A stretch of DNA of 64,000 bases from AC-37 sp036386455 (GTDB taxonomy: Bacteria; Actinomycetota; Thermoleophilia; Solirubrobacterales; Thermoleophilaceae): contig DASVVS010000033.1 in assembly GCA_036386455.1 (NCBI GenBank), positions 29,483-93,482 on the forward strand, given 5' to 3'. Every line of letters starts with the position of its first letter. The stretch's first letter is position 1. Positions 40,569 through 49,320 of this stretch are shown in pieces. Position numbers and translations under genes: made by a program. The notes under the pieces were generated by a model, which did not search any database, was not told the origin of the DNA, and was given only the letters and a program-made list of their open reading frames with translations.

Positions 40569-40584
40569 CCACCCCGGGGGGTGG
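40569..40584 (-). terminator. Hairpin after hsp20
   Basis: CCACCCC (40569-40575) and GGGGTGG (40578-40584) form a perfect 7-base stem, directly after the hsp20 stop and upstream of the tgt promoter. No T-run. Confidence 0.4.
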
Positions 40585-40591
40585 CCGGCGC

Positions 40592-41050
40592 TCAGCCCTC
40601 GATCACCGCGGGCTGGCCGTTGCCGTTCCCGTTCGCGTGCGCCGTGTTGATCTGGATCCGCCGGGGCTTGCGCGCCTCGGGCTTCGGGATCCACACCTCC
40701 AGCACGCCGCGGTCGAACTCCGCGCGCACCGCGTCCGGGTCCACGCCGTCGGGCAGCGACAGCGAACGGCTGAAGCGCCCGGTGGCGCGCTCCACGCGGT
40801 ACCAGCCGCGCTCGCGCTTCTCGTACTCGGACTTGCGCTCGCCGCTGATCGTGAGCGCGTTGTCGCGGATCTCGATCGACACGTCCTCCTCGCTCAGGCC
40901 CGGGAGGTCGGCCTTCAGCAGGAAGTGGTCGTCGGCCTCCACGAGATCCATCGCGGGGACCCAGCGCTGCGTGCGCTGGTCGTCGAAGAGCGTGTTGAAG
41001 AGACGGTTGAAGTCGCTCGAGAACGGCTCGGGCTTCATCAGAAGGGTCAT
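40592..41050 (-). CDS. hsp20: Small heat-shock protein, Hsp20/alpha-crystallin family
   Basis: Holdase chaperone of 152 residues. The alpha-crystallin domain spans about 35-130, from VPAMDLVEADDHFLLKADLPG to the GVLEVWIPK strand with the conserved G-V-L, followed by a short C-terminal extension. ATG at 41050 is chosen over an upstream TTG because AAGGAGG, the best ribosome-binding site in the window, lies seven bases before it. A full -35/-10 promoter lies 40-70 bases upstream with two copies of a 10-base direct repeat, suggesting specific control. Confidence 0.95.
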   Translation of the reverse strand: MTLLMKPEPFSSDFNRLFNTLFDDQRTQRWVPAMDLVEADDHFLLKADLPGLSEEDVSIEIRDNALTISGERKSEYEKRERGWYRVERATGRFSRSLSLPDGVDPDAVRAEFDRGVLEVWIPKPEARKPRRIQINTAHANGNGNGQPAVIEG

Positions 41051-41075
41051 CTGGAACCTCCTTGAAACTGGACTT

Positions 41076-41109
41076 CCTAAGCGGGCAGTAGTGTAGAAAC
41101 CTAAGCGGG
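41076..41109 (-). promoter_or_regulatory. Direct repeats flanking the hsp20 -10 box
   Basis: CCCGCTTAGG (minus strand) occurs at 41109-41100, inside the spacer between -35 and -10, and at 41085-41076, just after the -10. The copies start 24 bases apart. They do not match the CIRCE or HAIR operators of known heat-shock repressors. Confidence 0.5.
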
Positions 41110-41119
41110 TTCTTGTCAA
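41090..41119 (-). promoter_or_regulatory. hsp20 promoter
   Basis: TTGACA (41119-41114), 18-base spacer, TACACT (41095-41090) on the minus strand. The -35 is a perfect consensus match, giving a leader of about 35 bases with a strong ribosome-binding site. Confidence 0.7.
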
Positions 41120-41156
41120 CTTTCGCGAGACCTGCGCGCCGAGAGGGCCCGTCCCC

Positions 41157-41186
41157 TTGCCAAACGCGCCGCCACCGCATTAGGGT
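41157..41186 (+). promoter_or_regulatory. Promoter of the glycosyltransferase operon
   Basis: TTGCCA (41157-41162), 18-base spacer, TAGGGT (41181-41186). The leader to the ATG at 41261 is about 65 bases and contains a 20-codon frame from 41206 to 41268 whose stop overlaps the start of the glycosyltransferase gene. Confidence 0.5.
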
Positions 41187-41260
41187 CGGCGCCGGCCCCT
41201 CTCGAATGCGGGGACAGGCATCGAGGGGGAACTCTGAGTCCAGACGCCGGGGCTGTCGCC

Positions 41261-42538
41261 ATGCATGAGCCGGAGCGAGGGAAGCCCGCGAGGGTCGGAT
41301 ACCTCGCGGCCCTGTATCCGATCGTCTCGCATTCCTTCCTCCTGCGGGAGGTGGAGGGCCTCAGGCGCTCCGGTCTGGACGTGGAGACGATGTCGGTCTG
41401 GCGCTCGCCGCGTTCCGAGCTGCTCGACGAGGCGAGCCGCCGGGAGGGCGCCCGCACGTGGGCCCTCGACGGCGAGGGCCGAGCGGCCATCGTCTGGTCC
41501 CACGTTCGGGCACTCGCCCTGGCGCCACGGGCGTACGGAGCGACGCTGGCCAAGGCCTTCCGCTCCCGGCCGCGCGACCGCCTGGGGCTCGCGTGGCGCG
41601 CGGCTGCCTTCCGCCGGGGCTTCGCGCTCGTTCGCCACTGCGAACGGCGCGCGATCCACCATCTTCACGTGCACCACGCCAGCGCCGGGGCGGAGTTCGC
41701 CGTGCTGGCGTGCACCTACGGCCGCGCGTCCGGCCGCGGCCCACGATCCTGGAGCCTCTCGCTCCACGGGCCCGGGGAGTGGTACGCGAGGAACGCGATC
41801 GGCATCGACCGCAAGGTCGCCGACGCCGAGTGGGTGGCGTGCATCAGCGACTGGACGCGCGGCCAGGCCATGTTCCTGAGCAGTCGCCGCCACTGGCACA
41901 AGCTCGAGGTCCTGCGCCTCGGCGTGCCGGTCGAGCAGTTCGCGCGCTCCGCGCCCGCCCCTGCCCCTGCCGAGCCGCTCGTGCTCAGCCTCGGCCGGCT
42001 CGTGCCGCAGAAGGGTCAGGCCGTCCTCGTCGGCGCCATCGCCCACCTTCGCGCTCAGGGCCGCGACGTGCGTTGCGTCATCGCCGGTGCCGGACCGCTG
42101 GAGGACGACCTCCGTGCGCTGTGTGAGGAGCTCGGGGTCGCGGATCTGGTCGAGCTCCCCGGCGCGGTGCCCCCGGCCGACGTGCCCTCCCTCCTCGAGC
42201 GCGCATCCGTCTTCTGCCTGCCCTCGTTCGCCGAGGGGCTTCCGGTCGTGCTGATGGAGGCGATGGCGAGCGGGCTCCCGGTCGTCGCCAGCCGGGTGAT
42301 GGGCATCCCGGAGCTCGTCGAGGACGGCTCGACGGGGTTGCTCGTGCCTCCGGGCCGGGAGGTCGAGCTCGCGGCCGCGCTGATTCGCGTGCTCGACGAC
42401 GCCGAGCTGGCGGCTCGACTCGTACGGGCCGGGCGCGAGAAGGTCAGGTGCGACCACGACGGCGACGCGGCGGCTGCCGCCCTTGCACGCCGGCTTCGCC
42501 GGAGCGCATCGGACGCCGCTGCCGCGGCAGCTCGATGA
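41261..42538 (+). CDS. GT4-family glycosyltransferase
   Basis: Protein of 425 residues with the GT-B fold of family GT4. The C-terminal nucleotide-sugar domain has LSLGRLVPQKG, then the acidic-residue motif FAEGLPVVLMEAMASGLPVVAS (the EX7E motif, split here as EGLPVVLME) and GLLVPPG. The N-terminal half (YLAALYPIVSHSFLLREVEGL) resembles colanic-acid WcaL-like enzymes that extend exopolysaccharide repeat units. Sugar and acceptor unknown. The stop overlaps the start of a second GT4 gene by ATGA, so both are coupled and probably act on the same glycan. Confidence 0.9.
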   Translation: MHEPERGKPARVGYLAALYPIVSHSFLLREVEGLRRSGLDVETMSVWRSPRSELLDEASRREGARTWALDGEGRAAIVWSHVRALALAPRAYGATLAKAFRSRPRDRLGLAWRAAAFRRGFALVRHCERRAIHHLHVHHASAGAEFAVLACTYGRASGRGPRSWSLSLHGPGEWYARNAIGIDRKVADAEWVACISDWTRGQAMFLSSRRHWHKLEVLRLGVPVEQFARSAPAPAPAEPLVLSLGRLVPQKGQAVLVGAIAHLRAQGRDVRCVIAGAGPLEDDLRALCEELGVADLVELPGAVPPADVPSLLERASVFCLPSFAEGLPVVLMEAMASGLPVVASRVMGIPELVEDGSTGLLVPPGREVELAAALIRVLDDAELAARLVRAGREKVRCDHDGDAAAAALARRLRRSASDAAAAAAR

Positions 42539-43656
42539 GCCTCCCTCGCGTCCTCGCGCTCTCGGCGGACGACCTCGCGGCCCCGCCGCGCAAGCCCGCC
42601 CGCTTCTCCGGGGTTTGCACCGGACTCGAGAGGCGCGGCTTTCCGATCGCGTTCGTACGGCCACGGCTTCCGGCACCCGCCCGCCGGGGGGTCCGGCTCC
42701 TCCACCCCCATCCCGACCCTCGCGTCCGCCGCATCCGCGCCGACCTGAGCAGCCATACCTTCGAGATGACCACGCGGCTCGCCGGGCGGCTTCTCCGTGC
42801 TCACGACGGCGAGTACGACGTGATCCTCGAGGTGCTCACGCTGTTCGCGCCGGGCCGCGGTCCCCGCGAGCGGCCGTACGTCGTCTATACGGACAACATC
42901 CTTCCGCTGACCCTCCGCGAGTACCCGCCGTGGGCGCCGCTCACGAGCGCGCAGGCGCGCCGCATGGTGCATCTGGAGGGCGAGCTCTGCCGGCGCGCGG
43001 CCGCCGTCTGCTGCACGAGCCGGCGCGTGGCCGAGGCGATGGTCGCCGACTACGGTTGCGACCCCCTGCGCGTGGGGGTCGTGGGCGCGGGCGCCAACGT
43101 CCTGGTTCCCGCCCGGCTCGACCGGGGCTGGGACTCGCGCACCGCTCTGTTCGTGGGCTACGGCTTCGAGCGGAAGGGCGGCCACGTGCTGCTCGACGCC
43201 TGGCCCAGGGTCCGTGAGCGGATCGACGATGCGCGGCTGGTGGTGGTCGGGCCGCCCCGGCAGAGCGCCCCGCGGCTGCCGGCGGGCGTCGAGTGGCGAG
43301 GGCCGGTCCGCGACCGGGACCAGCTCGAACGCTTGTACGACGAGGCCGCGACCTTCGTCATGCCGTCGCTATTCGAGCCCTGGGGGCTGGTCTTCCTCGA
43401 GGCCATGGGACGGGGGACGGCGAGCATCGGCACGCGTGCGTGCGCGATCCCGGAGATGATCCGCTCCGGCGACAACGGCGTGCTTGTGCCGCCGCGGGAC
43501 CCCGACGCGCTGGCGAGCGCCCTCGTCGAGCTGCTCGGCGACCCGGCACGGGCCGAGGCGCTGGGCCGCCGCGCGCACGCGGACGTCCTCGACCGCTGGA
43601 CGTGGGACCACGTCGCCGAACGCGTGGCGCCGTGGCTGGAGCGGGCAGCGCGCTAG
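42535..43656 (+). CDS. GT4-family glycosyltransferase
   Basis: Second GT-B glycosyltransferase, 373 residues. The C-terminal half contains LFVGYGFERKGGHVLLDAW, then PSLFEPWGLVFLEAMGRG (E-x7-E motif) and NGVLVPPRDPDALA. The N-terminal acceptor domain is less conserved and includes VVYTDNILPLTLREYP. ATG chosen because it overlaps the upstream stop (ATGA). No transporter, polymerase or sugar-nucleotide genes lie nearby, so the product glycan cannot be named. Confidence 0.9.
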   Translation: MSLPRVLALSADDLAAPPRKPARFSGVCTGLERRGFPIAFVRPRLPAPARRGVRLLHPHPDPRVRRIRADLSSHTFEMTTRLAGRLLRAHDGEYDVILEVLTLFAPGRGPRERPYVVYTDNILPLTLREYPPWAPLTSAQARRMVHLEGELCRRAAAVCCTSRRVAEAMVADYGCDPLRVGVVGAGANVLVPARLDRGWDSRTALFVGYGFERKGGHVLLDAWPRVRERIDDARLVVVGPPRQSAPRLPAGVEWRGPVRDRDQLERLYDEAATFVMPSLFEPWGLVFLEAMGRGTASIGTRACAIPEMIRSGDNGVLVPPRDPDALASALVELLGDPARAEALGRRAHADVLDRWTWDHVAERVAPWLERAAR

Positions 43657-43674
43657 GGACCCGAGCGGCCCCCG

Positions 43675-45150
43675 TCAGGCTCCGGCGAGCAGGCTCCTGC
43701 CGGTCATCCCCTCCGGCTGCTCCTGCCCAAGCAGCTCCAGCACGGTCGGCGCCACGTCGGCCAGCACGCCGCCGTCGCGCAGCTCCGGCACGTCCGCCGT
43801 CACGACCAGCGGCACCGGGTTGAGCGAGTGCGCGGTGTTGGGGCTGCCGTCGGGCTCGAGCATGTTGTCGGCGTTGCCGTGGTCGGCGGTCACGATGCAG
43901 GCGCCGCCCGAGTCGTGGACCGCGCGGACGACGTCCCCGAGGCAGGCGTCGACCGCCTCGCACGCCGCGATCGCCGCCGGGATCGAGCCGGAGTGGCCGA
44001 CCATGTCGGGGTTCGCGAAGTTGATGATCCCGAAGCCGAAGTCGCCGCTGCGCCAGCGCTCCACGAACGCGTCGGCGGCGGCGCGGGCGCTCATCTCGGG
44101 CTTGTGGTCGTAGGTCGGGACGTCGCGCGGGGAGTCCACCAGCTCGCGCACCTCGCCGGGGTAGGCGTCCTCCTCGCCGCCGTTGAAGAAGTACGTCACG
44201 TGCGCGTACTTCTCGGTCTCGGCCACGTGGAGCTGCTTCATGCCCCGCTCCGCGAGCGTGGACGCCAGCGTCGTGGCCGGCCGCTCCGGCGGGAACGCGA
44301 CCGGGAACGTGTAGTCCTCCTGGTACTCGGTCAGCGTGGTCAGCCGGTGGCCCGCCTCGGCGAGCTTCTCGCTGAGCTGCCGGGCGCGGTCGGGCCGGAA
44401 GTTGAAGAAGACGACGGAGTCGCCCTCCCGCACCACGCCCTCGGGGTCTACGACGGTCGGCTTGACGAACTCGTCGGTCTCCCCCCGCTCGTACGCGGCG
44501 CGCACCGCGGCGACCCCGCTTTCGGCCGGGGCCTGCTCGGAGCGCCCGGCCAGGATCGCGTCGAGCGCGAGCTGGGTGCGGTCCCAGCGGCGGTCGCGGT
44601 CCATCGCGTAGTAGCGACCGCTGACGGTGGCGACGCGCCCGCCGGCGGCGCGCAGCCAGTCCTCCACGTCGGCGAGGTAGCCGGCGCCCGAGTCCGGCAG
44701 CGTGTCGCGGCCGTCGGTGAAGGCGTGCAGGAAGAGCTCCGCGACACCGCGCGCCGATGCCAGCTCGATCAGGGCGCGCAGGTGACCCATGCTCGCGTGC
44801 ACGCCGCCCTCGGACACGAGCCCGAGCAGGTGCACGCGCGGCGCGCCCAGCGCGGCCAGCAGGACCTCGTTCGCGGCGAACGAGCCGTCGGCGACCGCGT
44901 CGTCGATCCGGGTCAGGTCCTGGCGCACGACCGAGCCGGCGCCGAGGTTGAGGTGACCGACCTCGGAGTTGCCCATCTGGCCCTCCGGGAGGCCGACCGC
45001 GCGGCCGCAGGCGGTGAGCTGCGTGCGCGGGTGCGAGGCCCAGAGCTCGTCGAACACCGGCGTGTCCGCCAGCTCGACCGCGTTGCCCGGGCCCGGCGGG
45101 GCCAGGCCCCAGCCGTCGAGGATGACCAGGCAGACGGAGGGGACGCTCAG
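43675..45150 (-). CDS. gpmI: 2,3-bisphosphoglycerate-independent phosphoglycerate mutase, apparent CTG start
   Basis: Manganese-dependent enzyme of 491 residues interconverting 3- and 2-phosphoglycerate. Motifs: VILDGWG with metal ligand Asp12, QMGNSEVGHLNLGAG with the phosphorylated Ser62, GRDTLPDSG, and TADHGNADNM near the end. In frame there is no ATG, GTG or TTG between the body of tpiA and the first catalytic Asp; the plausible start is CTG at 45150, which overlaps the tpiA stop as CTGA and gives the typical N-terminus MSVPSVCLVILDG. It is the last gene of the gap-pgk-tpiA-gpmI operon. Confidence 0.93.
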   Translation of the reverse strand: MSVPSVCLVILDGWGLAPPGPGNAVELADTPVFDELWASHPRTQLTACGRAVGLPEGQMGNSEVGHLNLGAGSVVRQDLTRIDDAVADGSFAANEVLLAALGAPRVHLLGLVSEGGVHASMGHLRALIELASARGVAELFLHAFTDGRDTLPDSGAGYLADVEDWLRAAGGRVATVSGRYYAMDRDRRWDRTQLALDAILAGRSEQAPAESGVAAVRAAYERGETDEFVKPTVVDPEGVVREGDSVVFFNFRPDRARQLSEKLAEAGHRLTTLTEYQEDYTFPVAFPPERPATTLASTLAERGMKQLHVAETEKYAHVTYFFNGGEEDAYPGEVRELVDSPRDVPTYDHKPEMSARAAADAFVERWRSGDFGFGIINFANPDMVGHSGSIPAAIAACEAVDACLGDVVRAVHDSGGACIVTADHGNADNMLEPDGSPNTAHSLNPVPLVVTADVPELRDGGVLADVAPTVLELLGQEQPEGMTGRSLLAGA

Positions 45151-45911
45151 AGCGCCGCCGCCTCGACGATCTTCGCGAACTCCGCCGGGTCGAGGCTCGC
45201 GCCGCCCACGAGCGCGCCGTCCACGTCGGCCTCGGCCATGATCTCGGCCGCGTTGGCGGACTTGACGCTGCCGCCGTAGAGGATCCGCACCCGCTCGGCG
45301 GCCTCCTTCGAGCGGTCGCCGACGAGCGCGCGGATGAAGGCGATCGCCTCCTCGGCCTGCTCGGGCGTGGCGTTGCGGCCGGTCCCGATCGCCCAGATCG
45401 GCTCGTACGCGATCACCACGTCCGCGAGCCGCTCGTCCGCCACCTTCTCGAGCCCCTCCTGCACCTGGTGGCGCAGCTTGCGCTGGGTCTCGCCGGCCTC
45501 GAACTCGTCCTCGGACTCGCCCACGCAGAGGATCGGCTGGAGTCCCGCGTCGAGCGCCGCCGGCACCTTCTCCTGGAGCGCGCGGTCGGTCTCGCCGCAG
45601 TCGCGGCGGCGCTCGGAGTGGCCGAGCACCACGCCGTCCACGCCCAGCTCGGCGAGCATGCCGGCCGACACCTCGCCGGTGAACGCGCCCTCCCTGGCCT
45701 GGTGCATCGTCTGCGCGAGCACCTTGACCTCGGATCCCTCCGTCTTCTCGACGGCCTTCGCGAGCGCGGTGAACGGCACGCACAGGCCGACCTCGACCGA
45801 GTTGCCGAGCGGCAGCCTGCCGAGCAGGCGCCCGACGTACTCCTCGGTCTCCTTGACCGACTTGTACATCTTCCAGTTGCCGGCCACGTAGGGGATTCGC
45901 GCGCTAGGCAT
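45147..45911 (-). CDS. tpiA: Triosephosphate isomerase
   Basis: TIM-barrel enzyme of 254 residues interconverting dihydroxyacetone phosphate and glyceraldehyde 3-phosphate. Catalytic residues are in clear motifs: Lys in AGNWKMYK, His in GHSERR and Glu in YEPIWAIGTG; the phosphate-binding loop is LYGGSV. ATG at 45911 gives the normal N-terminus (MPSARIPYVAGNWK) and overlaps the end of pgk by eight bases. Its stop overlaps the gpmI start. Confidence 0.97.
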   Translation of the reverse strand: MPSARIPYVAGNWKMYKSVKETEEYVGRLLGRLPLGNSVEVGLCVPFTALAKAVEKTEGSEVKVLAQTMHQAREGAFTGEVSAGMLAELGVDGVVLGHSERRRDCGETDRALQEKVPAALDAGLQPILCVGESEDEFEAGETQRKLRHQVQEGLEKVADERLADVVIAYEPIWAIGTGRNATPEQAEEAIAFIRALVGDRSKEAAERVRILYGGSVKSANAAEIMAEADVDGALVGGASLDPAEFAKIVEAAAL

Positions 45912-47112
45912 CGTCGAGGGCCTCCACACCCGGAAGCGGCTTGCCCTCGAGCAGCTCGAGCGCCGCGCCGCCGCCCGTCGAGAGATGGGTTACCCGATCG
46001 GCCAGTCCGAACCCCACGATCGCGGCCGCGGAGTCGCCGCCGCCCACGACCGTCTTGCCCGGCGCCTCGGCCACGGCCTCGGCCACGCGGCGCGTGCCGG
46101 CCGCGAAGGGCTCCATCTCGAACGCGCCCATCGGCCCGTTCCAGAACACAGTGCCGGCCTTTCCGATCTCCTCCGCGTAGACCTCGCGGGTCTCGCGGCC
46201 CACGTCGAGCCCCATCCAGCCCTTGGTCACGACCACGTCGTTGGTCTCGCGCACCTCGGCCCGTGCGTCGAAGCGATCGCCCAGCACGAGGTCGGTGGGC
46301 AGCACCAGGCGGCAGCTCGAGTCCTCTGCCTTCACGAGCGCCTCGCGCGCCAGGTCGATCCCCTCCTCCTCCACCAGCGAGTCGCCGGTGTCCTTGCCCT
46401 GCGCGCGGAAGAAGCTGAAGCACATCGCGCCGCCGATCAGCAGCACGTCCGCGAGGTCGAGGAAGCGGTCGATCAGCGCGGCCTTGTCGCTCACCTTGGC
46501 GCCGCCGAGCACCACGACCAGCGGGCGGTCGGGCGACTCGACGATCTCGGTGAGCGTCTTGACCTCACGCTCGAGCAGCGGCCCGGCCGCCGACGGGAGG
46601 AACTCCGTCACGCCGACGGTCGTCGCGTGGGCGCGGTGGGCGGCGCCGAAGGCGTCGTTCACGTAGAGGTCGGCCAGCTCCGCCAGCTCCTCGGCCAGGC
46701 CGCGGTCGTTCTTGGTCTCGCCGGCCTCCCAGCGCGTGTTCTCGAGCACGAGCACCTCGCCGGGGTCGAGGCGCGCGGCCCCGCGGCGCACCTCCGGCCC
46801 CACCACGTCCGGCGCCTGGTGCACGCGCGTGCCGAGCAGCTCGCCCAGCCGTCGCGAGACGGGCTCCATCGAGGTCTCCGGGTCGCGCAGCTTGGGCCGG
46901 CCGAGGTGGGAGCAGACGACGATGCGGGCGTCGCGGTCGCGCAGCAGCTCGAGCGCGGGAAGGGCCGCCCGGATGCGCGTCTCGTCGGCGATCTCCATTC
47001 CGCCCGCGGACCGGGAATCCCTGAGCGGCACGTTCAGGTCGGCGCGAACGAGGACGGTCTGGCCCGCCTCGATCGCCGTGTCGCGCAGGGTCCTCTTGCG
47101 GAAGCCCGCCAC
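45904..47112 (-). CDS. pgk: Phosphoglycerate kinase
   Basis: Two-domain kinase of 402 residues catalysing the first ATP-forming step of lower glycolysis. VLVRADLNVPL, the substrate-binding SHLGRPK, the hinge region VVLGGAKVSDK and the C-terminal nucleotide site GGGDSAAAI followed by HLSTGGGAALELLEG are all present. GTG start. It lies 21 bases after gap and overlaps tpiA, as in the common gap-pgk-tpi operon. Confidence 0.97.
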   Translation of the reverse strand: MAGFRKRTLRDTAIEAGQTVLVRADLNVPLRDSRSAGGMEIADETRIRAALPALELLRDRDARIVVCSHLGRPKLRDPETSMEPVSRRLGELLGTRVHQAPDVVGPEVRRGAARLDPGEVLVLENTRWEAGETKNDRGLAEELAELADLYVNDAFGAAHRAHATTVGVTEFLPSAAGPLLEREVKTLTEIVESPDRPLVVVLGGAKVSDKAALIDRFLDLADVLLIGGAMCFSFFRAQGKDTGDSLVEEEGIDLAREALVKAEDSSCRLVLPTDLVLGDRFDARAEVRETNDVVVTKGWMGLDVGRETREVYAEEIGKAGTVFWNGPMGAFEMEPFAAGTRRVAEAVAEAPGKTVVGGGDSAAAIVGFGLADRVTHLSTGGGAALELLEGKPLPGVEALDDA

Positions 47113-47133
47113 TCGCCTAGCGCCCGTCCCGTC

Positions 47134-48138
<1,005 letters not shown>

Positions 48139-48205
48139 GTTTCGTCCTTTCTCGCGACTACGGGGCCGCTCCGGCCCCGTCGGAGAAACCTATCGCAGCG
48201 GTCCT

Positions 48206-48236
48206 CGGCGGGCCGACCTAGGCCCGCCGCGGCGGC
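48206..48236. repeat. Duplicated rapZ-end hairpin, copy 1
   Basis: Starts CGGCGGGCCGACC and ends GCCCGCCGCGGCGGC; nearly identical to 48328-48361 apart from one substitution and a 3-base deletion. Each copy can fold as GGCGGGCC/GGCCCGCC. The copies flank the 46-bp palindrome. Confidence 0.65.
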
Positions 48237-48276
48237 GCGTTCGACTGCAGCGCATGGGGAGCCGGATCGGGCGAAC

Positions 48277-48322
48277 ATCGTGATCCGTTGAGGGGGCCAT
48301 AGCACCGAAAAGGGATCACGAT
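48277..48322. repeat. 46-bp dispersed palindromic repeat, copy 2
   Basis: Begins ATCGTGATCC and ends GGATCACGAT, the same perfect 10-base arms as 12732-12777; 38 of 46 positions match that copy in reverse complement. It lies between the end of rapZ and the start of gap. Confidence 0.8.
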
Positions 48323-48327
48323 CGCTC

Positions 48328-48361
48328 CGGCGGGCCGGCCTACTAGGCCCGCCGCGGCGGC
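48328..48361. repeat. Duplicated rapZ-end hairpin, copy 2
   Basis: CGGCGGGCCGGCC ... GCCCGCCGCGGCGGC. This copy contains the last codons and stop of rapZ and can fold into an 8-base stem, probably the rapZ terminator. Copy 1 is 92 bases downstream in the direction of transcription. Confidence 0.65.
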
Positions 48362-49314
48362 TTGTCCACGTCGCGGTGGACGATGTCGACCAGGTAGTCG
48401 TCGCGGTCCGCGATCTCGCGCTTCAGCGACTCGCCGATCACCACCGAGCGGTGGCGGCCGCCCGTGCAGCCGATCCCGATCGTGAGGTGGGCCTTGCCCT
48501 CGCGCGCGTACGCGGGCAGCAGGTAGTCGATCAGCGGCAGGAGGCGGGCGCGGAAGTCGCCGATCCCCTCCGACCGCTCGACGTAGTCGATCACCGGCTG
48601 GTCGCGCCCGGTCAGCTCGCGCAGGTCCTGCTCGTAGTGCGGGTTCGGGAGGAAGCGAACGTCGAAGAGGAGGTCGGCCTCGCCGGGGGCCCCGTGCTTG
48701 AAGCCGAACGTGAGGATCGTGACCGCCAGCTTTCCGCGCGTGCCCTGGGGCAGCATCTTCTCGACCACGATCTTGCGCAGCCGCGAGGCCGACAGGTCGG
48801 TGGTGTCGATCACCACGTCGGCCCGGCCGCGCAGCGGCTCGAGGAGCACCCGCTCGCGGTGGATCGCGGTGGACACCTGACCGCCCTCTGCCAGCGGATG
48901 GCGGCGGCGCGTCTCCTTGAAGCGCTGGAGCAGCACGTCCTCGGACGCGTCGAGGAACAGCACGCGGTGGCGCAGCCCGCGCTCGTCGAGCTCGTCCATC
49001 ACGCGCGCGAAACCCTCGAAGAACTCGCCGCCGCGGACGTCGCACACGACCGCCGCGTGCTCGACCTTGCTGCCCTCGTGCGCGAACAGGTCGGCCAGCG
49101 AGCTGATCATCTCCGGCGGCAGGTTGTCCACGCAGAAGTAGCCGGCGTCCTCGAACGCGGCCATCGCCTGCGACTTGCCGGCGCCGGAGAAGCCGGTGAT
49201 CAGCACGAAGTCGTCGATGCTCCGGCGCGCCGCCGGGACGCCATCGGGCGGACGCTCGCCGCGCCAGCGCCGGAGCAGCCCGCTGCGTGTCGCGTCCCTC
49301 ACCTCGCGGGCCAC
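48343..49314 (-). CDS. rapZ: RapZ/YvcJ-family nucleotide-binding protein
   Basis: P-loop protein of 323 residues, with Walker A GFSGAGKS and the conserved C-terminal GIGCTGGRHRSVVIGE. In E. coli RapZ directs RNase E to the sRNA GlmZ; the job in actinobacteria is less clear, and YvcJ from Bacillus hydrolyses GTP. An N-terminal extension of about 30 basic residues (VAREVRDATRSGLLRRWRG) precedes the usual start, and an internal start is possible. GTG at 49314 follows the uvrC stop by six bases, so the two are cotranscribed. Confidence 0.93.
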   Translation of the reverse strand: MAREVRDATRSGLLRRWRGERPPDGVPAARRSIDDFVLITGFSGAGKSQAMAAFEDAGYFCVDNLPPEMISSLADLFAHEGSKVEHAAVVCDVRGGEFFEGFARVMDELDERGLRHRVLFLDASEDVLLQRFKETRRRHPLAEGGQVSTAIHRERVLLEPLRGRADVVIDTTDLSASRLRKIVVEKMLPQGTRGKLAVTILTFGFKHGAPGEADLLFDVRFLPNPHYEQDLRELTGRDQPVIDYVERSEGIGDFRARLLPLIDYLLPAYAREGKAHLTIGIGCTGGRHRSVVIGESLKREIADRDDYLVDIVHRDVDKPPRRA

Positions 49315-49320
49315 GCCGCC

